Below, one piece after another: positions 53,101 to 64,000 of a stretch of 64,000 nt of DNA. This DNA comes from Xylocopa sonorina. Its lineage: Eukaryota > Arthropoda > Insecta > Hymenoptera > Apidae. The position numbers and the translations under genes were made by a program. The notes under the pieces were generated by a model that had not been told where the DNA came from, searched no databases, and saw only the letters and a program-made list of their open reading frames with translations. The stretch spans positions 2,914,001 through 2,978,000 of the forward strand of contig NW_027490093.1 in NCBI RefSeq assembly GCF_050948175.1, read 5' to 3'. The stretch's first letter is position 1. Each line of letters opens with the position of its first letter.

Positions 53101-54708
53101 AAGCATTAGAACACTATTGCTTCGATACGTAGATATCTGGAAAAGTAATTTCCTAGAAAGGGAGTGTTGCATTTACATTCCTTTGAATTGCAGACGAGGA
53201 ATACATAACACTTCGCAATGAATATTATATCTTAGCATGAGACATAGAAATGAGGGGCGATATCGCGTTATAAGAAGCATTAGAACTCCATTGCTTGGAT
53301 ACGTAGACATCTGGAAACGCTATTTCCTAGAAAGGAAGTGTCGCATTTACATACATTTGAAGTGTAGGCGAGGAATACATAACACTTCGCAATGTATATT
53401 ATACCTTATCTTGAAACATAGAAGTGAGATGCGATATCGCGATTTAAGGAGAATTAGAATTCTATTGCTATGATACGTAGACATCTGGAAACTCTATTTC
53501 CTAGCAAGGAAGAGTCGCAATTACATACTTTTGATGTGAATACGAGGGATACATAACACTTCGCAATGAATATTATATCCTATCATGAAACGTAGAAGTG
53601 AGATGCGACATCCCGTTTTAAGAAGCATTAGAACTGTATTGCTACGATACGTAGACATCTGCAAACGCAATTTCCTAGCAAGGAAGTGTCGCATTCACAT
53701 TCTTTTGAAGTCAGTTCGAGGTATACTTGACACTTCGCAATGAATATTATATATTATCATGAAACATAGAAATGAGATGGGACATCTCGTTTTAAGAATC
53801 ATTAGTACTCTATTGCTACGTAGATATCTGCAGACGCTATTTCCTAGGATGGAAGTGACGCATTTACAATCTTTTGAAATGAATACGAGGTATACAGGAC
53901 ACTTCGCAATGAATACTATATCTTATCCTAAAACAGAAATGAGGTGTGATATCTCGTTTTAAGAAACGTTAGAATCCTACTGCTTCGATACGTAGACATC
54001 TGCCAACGCTATTTCCTAGCAATGAAGTGTCGCCTTTTAATTCGTTTGAAGTGTATGCGTGGTATACAAGACAATTCGCAATGAATATTATATCTTATCA
54101 TGAAACATAGAAATGAGATTCTATAAGGCGATTTAAGAAGCATTAGTATTCTATTGCTTCGATACGGAGACATCTGCAAACGCTATTTCCTAGAATGGAA
54201 GTGTAGCATTTACATTCTTATGAAGTGAATTCGAGGTGTACGTGACACTTCGCAATTAATATTATATCTTATCATGAAACATAGAAAAGCGATGCGACAT
54301 CTAGCTTTAAGAAGCATTAGAACACTTCAGTTTCGATACGTTGACATCTGCAAACGCTATTTGCTAGCAAGGAAGTGTCGCATTTACATTCTTTTGAAGT
54401 GAATACGAGGTATACCTAACACCCCACAATGAATATTATATCTTATCATGAAACATAGAAATGTGATGCGATATGGCGATTTAAGAAGCATTAGAACTCT
54501 ACTGCTTCGATACGTAGACATCTGCAAACGCTACTTCCTAGCAAGGAAGTGTCGCATTTACATTCTTTTGAAAGGAATACGAGGTATACATGACAGTTCG
54601 CAATGAATATTATATCTTATCATGAAACATAGAAATGAGATGCGATGTCGGGATTTAAGAAGCATTAGAATTCTATTGCATCAATACGTAGACATCTGAA
54701 AACGCTAT
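50197..54708 (+). repeat. Large repeat unit 3, copy 2 (4512 bp: A3, D2 and the start of B3)
   Basis: This copy contains truncated A3 (50197-53117), D2 (53118-53745) and the first part of B3. Differences from copy 1 include CATAAGCTATTTAAGAGC near 50362 against CAAAAGCTATTTAATAGC, AGGCTATATAAATATATT near 50496 against AGGCAATATAAATCTATT, and CTATTGCC near 51762 against CTATTTCC. At 51202 it has the normal-length AACTGTATTGCTAC where A1 and A2 have the 2-base-short AACACCTGCTAC. Confidence 0.9.
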
Positions 54709-56307
54709 CTCCTAGCAAGGAAGTGTCGCATTTACATTCTTTTGAAGTGAATACGAGGTATACATGACACTTCGCAATGGATATTATCAATTATCATGAA
54801 ACATAGAAGTGAAATGCTATATCACGTTTTAAGGAGCATTAAAGCTCTATTGCTTCTATACGTAGACATGTAGAAATGCTATTTCATAGCAAGCAAGTGT
54901 CGCATTTACATCCTTTTGAAGCGAATACGAAGTATACATGACACTTCCCAATGAATATTATATCTTATCATGAAATATAGGAATGGGATCCGATATCGCG
55001 TTTTATGAAGCATTAGAACACTGTTTCTGCGATACGCAGACATCGGCAAACGCTATTTCCTGGCAATGAAGTGTCGCATTTACATTCATTTGAAGTGTAT
55101 GCGAGGTATAAGTGACACTTCGCAGTGATTATTTTATCTTACCATGAAACATAGAAATGAGATGCGACATCTCGTTTTAAGAAGCATTAGATCTCTATTG
55201 TTTCGATACGTAGACATGTGGAGACGCTATTTCTTAGCAAGGAAGTGTCGCATTTCCATTCTTTTGAAGTGAATACGAGGTATACTTGACACTTCGCAAT
55301 GAATATTATATCTTATCATAAAACATTAATATGAGATGCGATATCTCGTTTTGAGAAGCACTAGAACTCTGTTGCTTCGACACGTAGACACCTGCCATCG
55401 CTATTTCCTATCAAGGAAGTGTCGCATTTACATTCATTTGAAGCTTGTGCGAGGTATACAAGACACTTCGCACTGAATATTATATTTTATCATGAAGCAT
55501 AGAAATGAGATTCGATATCCCGTTTCAAGAAGCATTAGAACTCTATTGCTTCGATACGTACACATCTGCAAACGTTATTTCCTAGCAAGGAAGTGTCGCA
55601 ATTACATTCATTTGACGTGTGTGCGAGGTATACATAACACTTCGCAATGAATATTATATGTTATCATGAAACATAGAAATGAGATGCGATATCTCGTTTC
55701 AAGAAGCATTATATCAAGCTTGCTACGATACGTAGAGATCTGCAAACGCTATTTCCAAGCAAGGAAGTGTCGCATTTACATTCATTTGAAGTGAATACGA
55801 GGAATACACGAAACTTCGCAATTAATATTATATTATATCTTATCATGAAACATAGAAGTGAGATGCGATATCACGTTTTAAGAAGCATTAGAACCCTATT
55901 GCTACGATACGTAGATATCTGCAAACGCTATTTCCTAGCAAGGAAGTGTGGCATTTACATTCTTTTATAGTGAATACGAGGTATACATGACACTTCGCAA
56001 TGAATATTATATCTTTTCATGAAACATAGAAATGAGATGCGATATCGCGATTTAAGCAGCATTAGAACTCCATTTCTACGATACGTAGACATCTGCAGAA
56101 GCTATTTCCTAGCAAGCAATTGTCGCATTTACATTCTTTTGAAGTGCAGACGAGATATACATATCACTGCACAATGAATATTATATCTTATCATGAAACA
56201 TAGAAATGAGATGCGATATGGCGATTGAAGAAGCATTAGAAATCTATTGCTCCGATACGTAGACATATGCAAACGCTATTTCCTAGCAAGGAAGTGTCGC
56301 ATTTACA
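53746..56307 (+). repeat. Block B, copy 3 (B3, full length)
   Basis: This copy matches B1 at an offset of 11637 over its whole length, including the part that B2 lacks. Differences include GAAATGCTATATC near 54817 against GAAATGCGATATC, AGTATACATGAC near 54935 against AGTATAAATGAC, and AGTGCAGACG near 56146 against AGTGTAGACG. Identity ends at 56307, after TGTCGCATTTACA. B1 continues there into A2, and B3 continues into a different monomer. Confidence 0.91.
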
Positions 56308-59300
56308 TTCTTTTGAAGTGTATGCGAGGTATACATGACACTTCGCAGTGAATATTATATCTTATCATGAAACATAGAAATGAGATGCGATATCGCGTTT
56401 TAGGAAGCATCAGAACACTATTGCTACGATACGTAGACATCTGCAAACGCCATTTCCTAGCAAGGAAGTGTCGCAGTTACATTCTTTTGAATTGTATGAG
56501 AGGTATACATAACACTACACAATGAATATTATATCTTATATCGAAACATATGAATGAGATGCGATATCGCGATTTAAGAAGCATTACAACTCTATTGCTA
56601 CGATACGTAGACATCTACGAACCTTATTTCCTAGCAAGGAAGTGTCGCATTTACATTCTTCTGACGTGAATACAAGGTATACATGACACTTCGCAACTAA
56701 TATTATATCTTATCATGAAGCATAGAAATGAGATGCGATATCCCGTTCCAAGAAGCATTAGAACTCCATTGCTACGATACGTAGACATCTGCAAACGCTA
56801 TTTCCTAGGAAGGAAGTGCCGCATTTACATTCATTTGAAGTGAATACGAGGAATACATGAAACTTCGCATTGAATTTTATATCTCATCATGAAAGACAGT
56901 AATGTGATTAGATATCCCGTTTCAAGAAGCATTAGAACTCTATTGCTACGATACGTAGACATCTACAAACGCTATTTCATAGCAAGGACGTGTCGCATTT
57001 ACATTCTTTTGAAGCGAATGCGAGGTTTACATAACATTGCACAATGAATATTATATGTTATCATCAAACATCGAAATGAGATGCGATATCACGATTTAAG
57101 GTGCATTAGAACTTTATTGCTTCGATACCTAAACATCTGCAAAAGCTATTTCCTAGCAACGAAGTGTAGCATTTACATTCTTTTGACGTGAATACAAGGT
57201 ATACATGACAGTTCGCAATTAGTATTATGTCTTATCATGATGCATAGAAATGAAACGCGATATCCCGTTCCAAGAAGCACTAGAACTCCATTGCTTCGAT
57301 ACGTAGGCATCTGCAATGGCTATTTCCTAGCATGGTAGTGTCGCATTTACATTCATTTGAAGTGTATGCGAGGTATACATAACACTTCGCAATGAATATT
57401 ATATGTTATCATGAAATATAGAAATGAAATGCGATATCTTGTTTTAAGAAGCATTATAACATGCTTGCTACGATACGTAGACATCTGCAAACGCTATTTC
57501 CTACCAAGGCAGTGTCGCATTTACATTCATTTGAAGTGTATGCGAGGTATACATGACACTTCGCAATTAACATTATATCTTATCATGAAGCATAGAAATG
57601 AAATGCGATATCCCGTTTCAAGAAGCATTAGAACTCTATTGCTTCGATACGTAGACATCTGCAATCGCTATTTCCTAGCAAGGAAGTGTCGCATTTACAT
57701 TCATTTGAAGTGAAGACGAGGAACACATGACTCTTCGCAATGCATATTATATCTTATCATGAAACATAGAAATCAGATGCGATATCGCGTTTTGAGAAGC
57801 ATTAGAATTCTTTTGCTTCGATACGTAGACATCTGCAAACGCTACTTCCTAGCAAGAAAGTGTCGCACTTACATTCTTTTGAAGTGAATACGAGGTATAC
57901 AGAGCACTCCACAATGAATATCATATCTTATCATGAAACATAGAAATGAGGAGCGATATCGCGGTTTAAGGAGCGTTAGAACACACTTTCTACGATACGT
58001 AGACATCTGCAAAGGCTATTTCCTAGGAAGGAAGTGGCGCATTTACATTCATTTGAAGTGAATACGAGGAATACGTGAAAGCTTCGCTATGAATATTATA
58101 TCTTATCATGAAACAGAGAAATGTGATGTGATATCGCGTTTTAAGTAGCTTTAGAACTCTATTGCTACGATGCGTAGACATCTGCAGACGCTGTTTCCTA
58201 GCAAGGAAGTGTCGCATTTACATTCTTCTGAAGTGTATGCGAGGTATAAGTGATACTTCGCAATGAATACTATATCTTATCATGAAACATAGAAACGAGA
58301 TGCAATATCCCGTTTCAAGAAGCATTAGAACTCTATTGCTTCGATACGTAGGCATCTGCAATCGCTATTTCCTAGCAAGGTAGAGTCGCATTTACATTCA
58401 TTTGAAGTGTATGCGAGGTATACGTAACACTTCGCAATGTATATTATATGTTATCATGAAACATAGAAATGAGATGCGATATCTCGTTTTAAGACGTACT
58501 AGAACTCTTTTGCTTTGATACGTAGACATCAGCAAACGCTATTTCCTAGCTAGGAAGTGTCGCATTTACATTCATTTGAAGTGTATGCGATGTATACGTG
58601 ACACTTCGCAATAAATATTATATCTTATCATGAAACATATAAATATAATGTGATATCGCGTTTTAAGGAGATTTAGAACTCTATTGCTACGATGCGTAGA
58701 CATCTGCCATCGCTACTTCCAAGTAAGGAAGTGTCGCATTTACATTCTTTTGAAGCGAATACGAGGTATATATAACACTCCACAATGAATATTATATTTT
58801 AACGTGAAACATAGAAATGAGGATCGATTCGCGCTTTAAGAAGCATTAGAACCCTATTGCTGCGATACATTGACATCTGCAGACGCTATTTCCTAGCCAG
58901 GAAGTGACGCATTTACATTCTTTTGAAGCGAATACGAGGTATACATAACACTCCACAATGAACATTATATCTTATCATAAAACATAGAATTGAGATGCCA
59001 TATCTCGTTTTAAGAAGCATTATAACTCTGTTGCTTCGATACGTAGACGTCTGCCATCGCTATATCCTAGCAAGGAAGTGTCGTATTTACAATCTTTTGA
59101 AGAGAATTCGAGGTATACATGACACTTCGCAATGCTTATTATATCTTATAGTGATACATAGGAATGAGATGCGATATCGCGTTTTAAGAAGAATTGGAAC
59201 TCTATTGCTACGATACGTAGACATCTGCAGACGCTATTTCCTAGCAGGGAAGTGTCGCATTAACATTCTTTTGAAGTTAATACGAGGTATACATAACACT

Positions 59301-62300
59301 CCACAATGAATATTATATCTTATCATGAAACATATAAATGAGGAGCCATTTCGCGTTATAAGAAGCATTAGAACTCTATTGCTTCGATGCGTAGACATCT
59401 GCCATCGCTACTTCCAAGCAAGGAAGTGTCGCATTTACATTCATATGAAGTGTATGCGAGGTATTCAAGACACTTCTCAATGAAGATTATATCTTATCAT
59501 GAAACATAGATGACTTGCGATATCGCGTTCTAAAAGGAATAGGACTCTAATGCTACGATACGTAGACATCAGCAAACGAAATATCCTAGCAAGGCAGAGT
59601 CGCATATACATTCTATTGAACTGAATACGAGGTATACATAACACTACACAATGAATATTATATCTTATCATAAAACGTAGGAATGAGATGCGATATCGCG
59701 TTTTAAGAAGCATTAGAAATCTATTGCTACGATACGTCGACATCTGCAGACGCTATTTCCTAGCAAGGAAGTATCGCAATTACATTCTTTTGAAGTGAAT
59801 ACGAGGTATACATAACACTCCACAATGAATATTATATCTTTTCGTGAATCATATAATTGGGGAGCGATTTCGCCTTTTAAGAAGCATTGGATATCTATTG
59901 CTTCGATACGTAGACATCTGCAAACGCTACTTCCTAGCGTGGAAGTATCGCAATTACATTCTTTTGAAGTGAATACGATGTATACATGACACTTCGCAAT
60001 GAATATTGTATCTTATCATGAGACATAGAATTGAGATGCGATATCCCGTTTTAAGAAGCATTAGAACTCTATTGCTTCGATACGTGTACATCTGCAAACG
60101 CTATTTCCTAGGAAGGAAGTGTGGCATTTACATTCTTTTGAAGGGAATACGAGGTACACATGACACTTCGCAATGAATATTATATCTTATCATGATAAAT
60201 AGGAATGGGATGCGGTATCCCGTTTTAAGAAGCATTAGAACACTATTGCTTAGATACGTAGACATCTGCAAACGCTATTTCCTAGCAATGAAGTGTCGCA
60301 TTTACATTCATTTTAGGTGTATGCGAGGCATAAGTGGCACTTCGCAATGAATATTATATCCTATCATGAAACATAGAAATGTGATGCGATGTCGCGTTTT
60401 AAGAAGCATTAGAACTCTATTGCTACGATACGTAGACATCTGCAAACGCTATTTCTTAGCAATCATGTGTCGTATTTACATTCTTTTGATGTGAATGCAG
60501 GGTATTCATAACACTGCACAATGAATATTATATCTTATCATAAAACATAGAAATGAGGTGCGATATCTCGTTTCATGAAGCATTAGTACTCTGTTGCTTC
60601 GATACGTAGACATCTGCAAACGTTACTTCCTAGGAAGGAAGTGTCGCATTTACATTCATTTGAAGTGTATGCGAGGTATACATGACACTTCGCTATGAAT
60701 ATTATATCTTATCATGAAACATAGAAATGAGATGCGATATCGCGTTTTAAGAAGCAATAGAACACTATTGCTTCGAGACGTAGACATCTACAGACGCTAT
60801 TTCCTAACAAGGAAGTGCCGCATTTTCAATCTTTTGAATTGAATACGAGGTATACGTAACACTACACAATGAATATTACATCTTATCATGAAACATAGAA
60901 ATGAGATGCGATATCGCGTTTTGAGAAGCATTAGAACCCTAATGCTACGATACGTAGACATCTTCAAACGCTATTTCCTAGCAAGGAAGTGTTGCATTTA
61001 CATTCTTTTGGAGTGAATACGAGGTATGCATGACACTCCACAATGAATATTATATCTTATCATGTAGCATAGAAATGAGGAGCGATTTCGCGTTCTAAGA
61101 AGCATTAGAACTCTATTGCTACGGTACGTAGGTATCTACAAACGCTATTTACTAGCAAGGAAGTGTCGCATTTCCATTCATTTGAAGCGTAGACGAGAAA
61201 TACATAACACTTCGCAATGAATATTATATCTTGTCATGAGACATAGAAATGAGATACCATATCGCGTATTAAGAGGCATTAGAACGCTATTGCTACGATA
61301 CGTAGATATCTGGAAACGCTATTTCCTAGCAAGGAAGTGTCGCATTTACATTATTAGGAAGTGCAGACGAGGTATACATAACACTCCACAATGAATATTA
61401 TATTTCATCGTGAAATATAGAAATGAGGATCGATTCGCGCTTTAAGAAGCATTAGAAATCTATTGCTACGATACATAGACATCTGCAAACACTACTTCCT
61501 AGCAATGAAATGTCGCATTTACATTCTCTTCAAGTGAATACGAGGTATACATGACACTCCGCAATGAATACTATATCTTCTCATGAAACGTAGAAATGAA
61601 ATGCGACATCTCGTTCTAAGAAGCATTAGAACTCTATTGTTTCGATACCTAGACATCTGGAAAGTCTATTTCCTAGCAAGGAGGTGTCGCATTTACATTC
61701 ATTTGAAGTGTATGCGAGGTATACATGACACTTCGCAATGAATATTATATCTTATCATGAGACACAGAAATGAGATGCGATATCGCGTTTTGAGAAGCTT
61801 TAGAAATCTATTGATTCGATACGTAGACATCTGGAAACGCTATTTCCTAGCAAGGAACTGCCGCATTTTCATTCATATGAAGTGTATGCGATGTATAAGT
61901 AACACTTGGCAATGAATATTATATCTTATCATGAAACATTGAAATGGGATGCCGTATCATGTTTTGAGAAGCATTAGAAATCTATTGCTATGATACGTAG
62001 ACATCTGCAAACGCTATTTCCTAGGAAGAAAGTGATGCAATTGCATTCGCTTGAAGTGTATGCGAGGTGTAAGTGACACTTCGCAATGAATATTATATCT
62101 TATCTTGAAATAGAGAAAGGGAATGCGGTATCCCGTTTTAAGCAGCATTAGGAATCTATGGCTTCGATACGTAGACATCAGGAAACGCCATTTTCTAGAA
62201 AGAAAGTGTCGCATTTACATCCTTTTGAAGTGAATATGTGGTATTCATGACACTTCGCAATGAATATTATATCTTATCATGAAACATAGACATAAGATGC

Positions 62301-64000
62301 GATATCGCGTTTTAAAAAGCATTAGAACACTATTGCTACGATACGTTGTCATCTGCAAACGCTATTTAATAGCAAGGTAGTGTCGCATTTACATTCCTTT
62401 GAAGTGAATACGAGGTATGCATAACACTCCACAATGAATTTTATACCTTATAAAGAAACATAGAAATGAAATGGGGTATCGCGATATAAGAAGAATTAGA
62501 TCCCTATTGCTTCGATACGTAGACATCTGCAAGCGCTATTTCCTAGCAAGGAAGAGTCGCATTCACATTCTTTTGAAGTGATTAAGAGGTATACATAACA
62601 CTCCACAATGAATATTATATCTTATCATGAAACATAGAAATGGGAAGCGATATCGCGCTTCAAGAAGCATTAGATCTCTATTGCTACGATACGTAGATGT
62701 CTGGAAATGCTATTTCCTAGCAAGCAAGTGCCGCATTTACATTCCTTTCAAGTGAATGCGAGGTATACATGACACTCCGCAATGAATATTATATCTTCTC
62801 ATGAAACATAGAAATGAGTTGCAACATCTCGTTTTAAGATGCCTTAGAACTCAATTGCTTCGATACGTAAACATCTGCCAATGCTATTTCCTGGCAAGGA
62901 AGTGTCGTATTTACACTCATTTGAAGTGTATGCGAGAAATACATTACACTTCGCAATGAATATTATATCTTATCGTGAAACATAGAAATGAGATGCGACA
63001 TCTCGTTTTAAGATGCATTAGAACTCTAATGTTTCGATACCTAGACATCTGGAAACGCTACTTCCTAGCAAGGAAGTGCTGCACTTACATTCTTTTCAAG
63101 TGAATACTTACAGTGAATAACACTCCGCAATGAATATTTTATCTTATAATGAGACATAGAAATGCTATGCGATATCGCGTTTTAAGAAGCATTAGAACTC
63201 TATTGTTTCGATACGTAGACATCTGCAAACGCTATTTCCTGGAAAGGAAGTGTCGCATTTACATTCATTTGAAGTGTAGACGAGGAATACATATCACTTC
63301 GCAATGAATATTATATCTTAACATGAAACATAGAAATGACATGCGATATCGCGTTTTAAGAAGCATTAGAACTCTATTGCCTCGATACGTAAGACATCAG
63401 GACGCGTAATTCCCTAGCAAGAAGGTGTCGCATTTACATTCTTTTGTAGTGAATACGAGGTATACATAACACTCCACAATGAATATTATATCTTATCATG
63501 AAACATAGAAATGCGAAGCGATATCGCGTTTTGAGAAACATTAGAACTCTATTGCTTCGATACCTAGACATCTGCAAACGCTATTTTCTAGCAAGGAAGT
63601 GCCGCATTTACATTCCTTTGAAGTAAATACGAGGTATACATTACACTTCGCAATGAATATTACATCTTATCACGAAACATAGAAATGAGATGCGATATCG
63701 CGAGTTAAGAAGCATTAGAACTCTATTGCTTCGATACGTAGACATCTGCAAACGCTATTTCCTAGGAAGGAAGTGTCGCATTTAATTGTTTTGAAGTGAA
63801 TACGAGGTGTACATGACACTTCGCAATGAATATTATATCTTATCACAAAACATAGAAATGAGATGCGACATGACGATGCAAGAAGCATTGGAACTCTATT
63901 GCTTCGATACGTATACATGTGCAAACGCTGTTTCCTAGCAACGAAGTGTCGCATTTAGATTCTTTTGAAGTGAATACGAGGAATACATATAACTGCACAA
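56308..64000 (+). repeat. Diverged satellite zone related to the left end of the window
   Basis: About 44 monomers without near-identical partners, but with older relatives in large unit 1. TACAAGGTATACATGACACT with CGCAACTAATATT near 56675 resembles 265-300. GAAGCGAATACGAGGTATAT with TTTTAACGTGAAACATAG near 58755 resembles 2865-2920. AGCAATGAAATGTCGC with AATACTATATCTTCTCATG near 61501 resembles 3353-3440. GTATAAGTGATACTTCGC near 58245 resembles 4615-4640. Near 63096 one monomer has TTACAGTGAAT in place of GAGGTATACAT. The array continues past the window edge. Confidence 0.87.

Larger units (their letters stand above)
1..64000 (+). repeat. 174-bp satellite tandem array, head to tail, filling the window
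   Basis: A single repeat of about 174 bp recurs without a break. For example, the landmark CCTAGCAAGG (or a close variant) lies at 47, 221 and 395, exactly 174 bp apart. Phased from GAAGCATTAG, the monomer has TACGTA near positions 27-32, TTCCTAGCAAGGAA at 51-64, AATATT at 122-127 and GCGATATCGC at 158-167, and it ends in GTTTTAA. Every monomer I read has the same orientation and I found no inversion. About 368 monomers fit in the window. GC is about 35%, and CpG is not depleted (about 8 per monomer). The array continues beyond both edges. The length is in the usual range of centromeric satellites, but the centromere role is an inference and I do not recognise the family. The strand label follows the motif as printed and is arbitrary. 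Confidence 0.97.

Noticed and set aside
63090..63115. Non-satellite insertion (TTACAGTGAAT)
   Set aside because: The tract replaces an equal-length stretch of the monomer and keeps its length, so it is better explained as a local replacement or conversion than an insertion.
1633..63954. Open reading frames of 60-118 codons on both strands as possible genes
   Set aside because: All of them are translations of the 174-bp repeat. The same peptides recur with each block copy, frames open on both strands, starts and stops are placed by chance variants, and no domain, signal peptide or codon bias is visible.
1..64000. CRISPR array
   Set aside because: The repeats are contiguous 174-bp units with no unique spacers between short direct repeats, and there are no cas genes.
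1..64000. CENP-B box
   Set aside because: I looked for TTCG-N4-A-N2-CGGG on both strands of the consensus. The nearest site, TTCGATACGTAGACAT, lacks the A at the required position and the CGGG end.
1..64000. Primate alpha satellite (171 bp)
   Set aside because: The length is similar, but the sequence has none of the features of alpha satellite that I know, and the measured period is 174.
1..64000. Transposon or retroelement insertion, or a unique-sequence island
   Set aside because: The landmark motifs recur at 174-bp spacing, allowing for small indels, throughout. The only large departure is the 95-bp monomer near 37132, which is a deletion and not an insertion.
1..64000. Inverted monomers or a large palindrome
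   Set aside because: Every monomer I checked carries the motifs in the same orientation, and only short dyads within the monomer were found.
1..64000. tRNA, 5S rRNA or other RNA genes within the monomer
   Set aside because: I saw no A-box and B-box pair, no cloverleaf and no T-run terminator at a fitting spacing. The short dyads are too small to suggest a structured RNA.

Overview
The whole 64 kb window is one uninterrupted head-to-tail satellite DNA array. The repeat is about 174 bp long, so the window holds roughly 368 monomers. All monomers lie in the same orientation. The array runs past both window edges, because the first and last bases fall inside monomers. I see no protein-coding gene, RNA gene, transposon, microsatellite tract or unique-sequence island. 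The monomer is about 35% GC by a hand count on a hand-built consensus. It carries about 8 CpG where base composition predicts about 5, so it does not show the CpG loss expected of a heavily methylated vertebrate repeat. The monomer length, homogeneity and layered repeat structure point to a eukaryotic centromeric or other heterochromatic block. A host with little CpG methylation, such as many invertebrates, is plausible, but I cannot name the species or match the family to a known satellite.

Most adjacent monomers differ at many sites. On top of this base layer lie kilobase-scale, in-register duplications that are nearly identical. In order they are: (1) a 4868-bp unit (about 28 monomers) at 1-4868, with a truncated second copy to 8553; (2) a 1044-bp hexamer duplication at 9214-11106, plus a 241-bp piece re-used at 11781-12021; (3) a diverged zone at 12022-20505 with small dimer and multimer echoes; (4) a 6946-bp unit (about 40 monomers) at about 20506-27451, repeated to about 34223 with one 174-bp monomer missing from the second copy; (5) a diverged zone at 34224-37876 that includes a 95-bp truncated monomer; (6) a nested mosaic at 37877-56307, built from blocks A, B and D in the order A1-dimer-B1-A2-D1-B2(truncated)-A3(truncated)-D2-B3; (7) a diverged zone at 56308-64000 whose monomers are older relatives of the left end.

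There are no genes to act together. What can be read is the array's recombination history: unequal exchange in register at multiples of 174 bp, monomer-scale gains and losses, linked alternative motif sets within monomers, and three inverted-repeat motifs per monomer that could form hairpins or bind proteins. Because 174 is divisible by 3, stop-free frames persist across monomers and give 60-118 codon open frames on both strands. I treat these as by-products of the repeat, not genes. Duplication edges are given to within about 20 bp, because each junction lies between homologous monomers.
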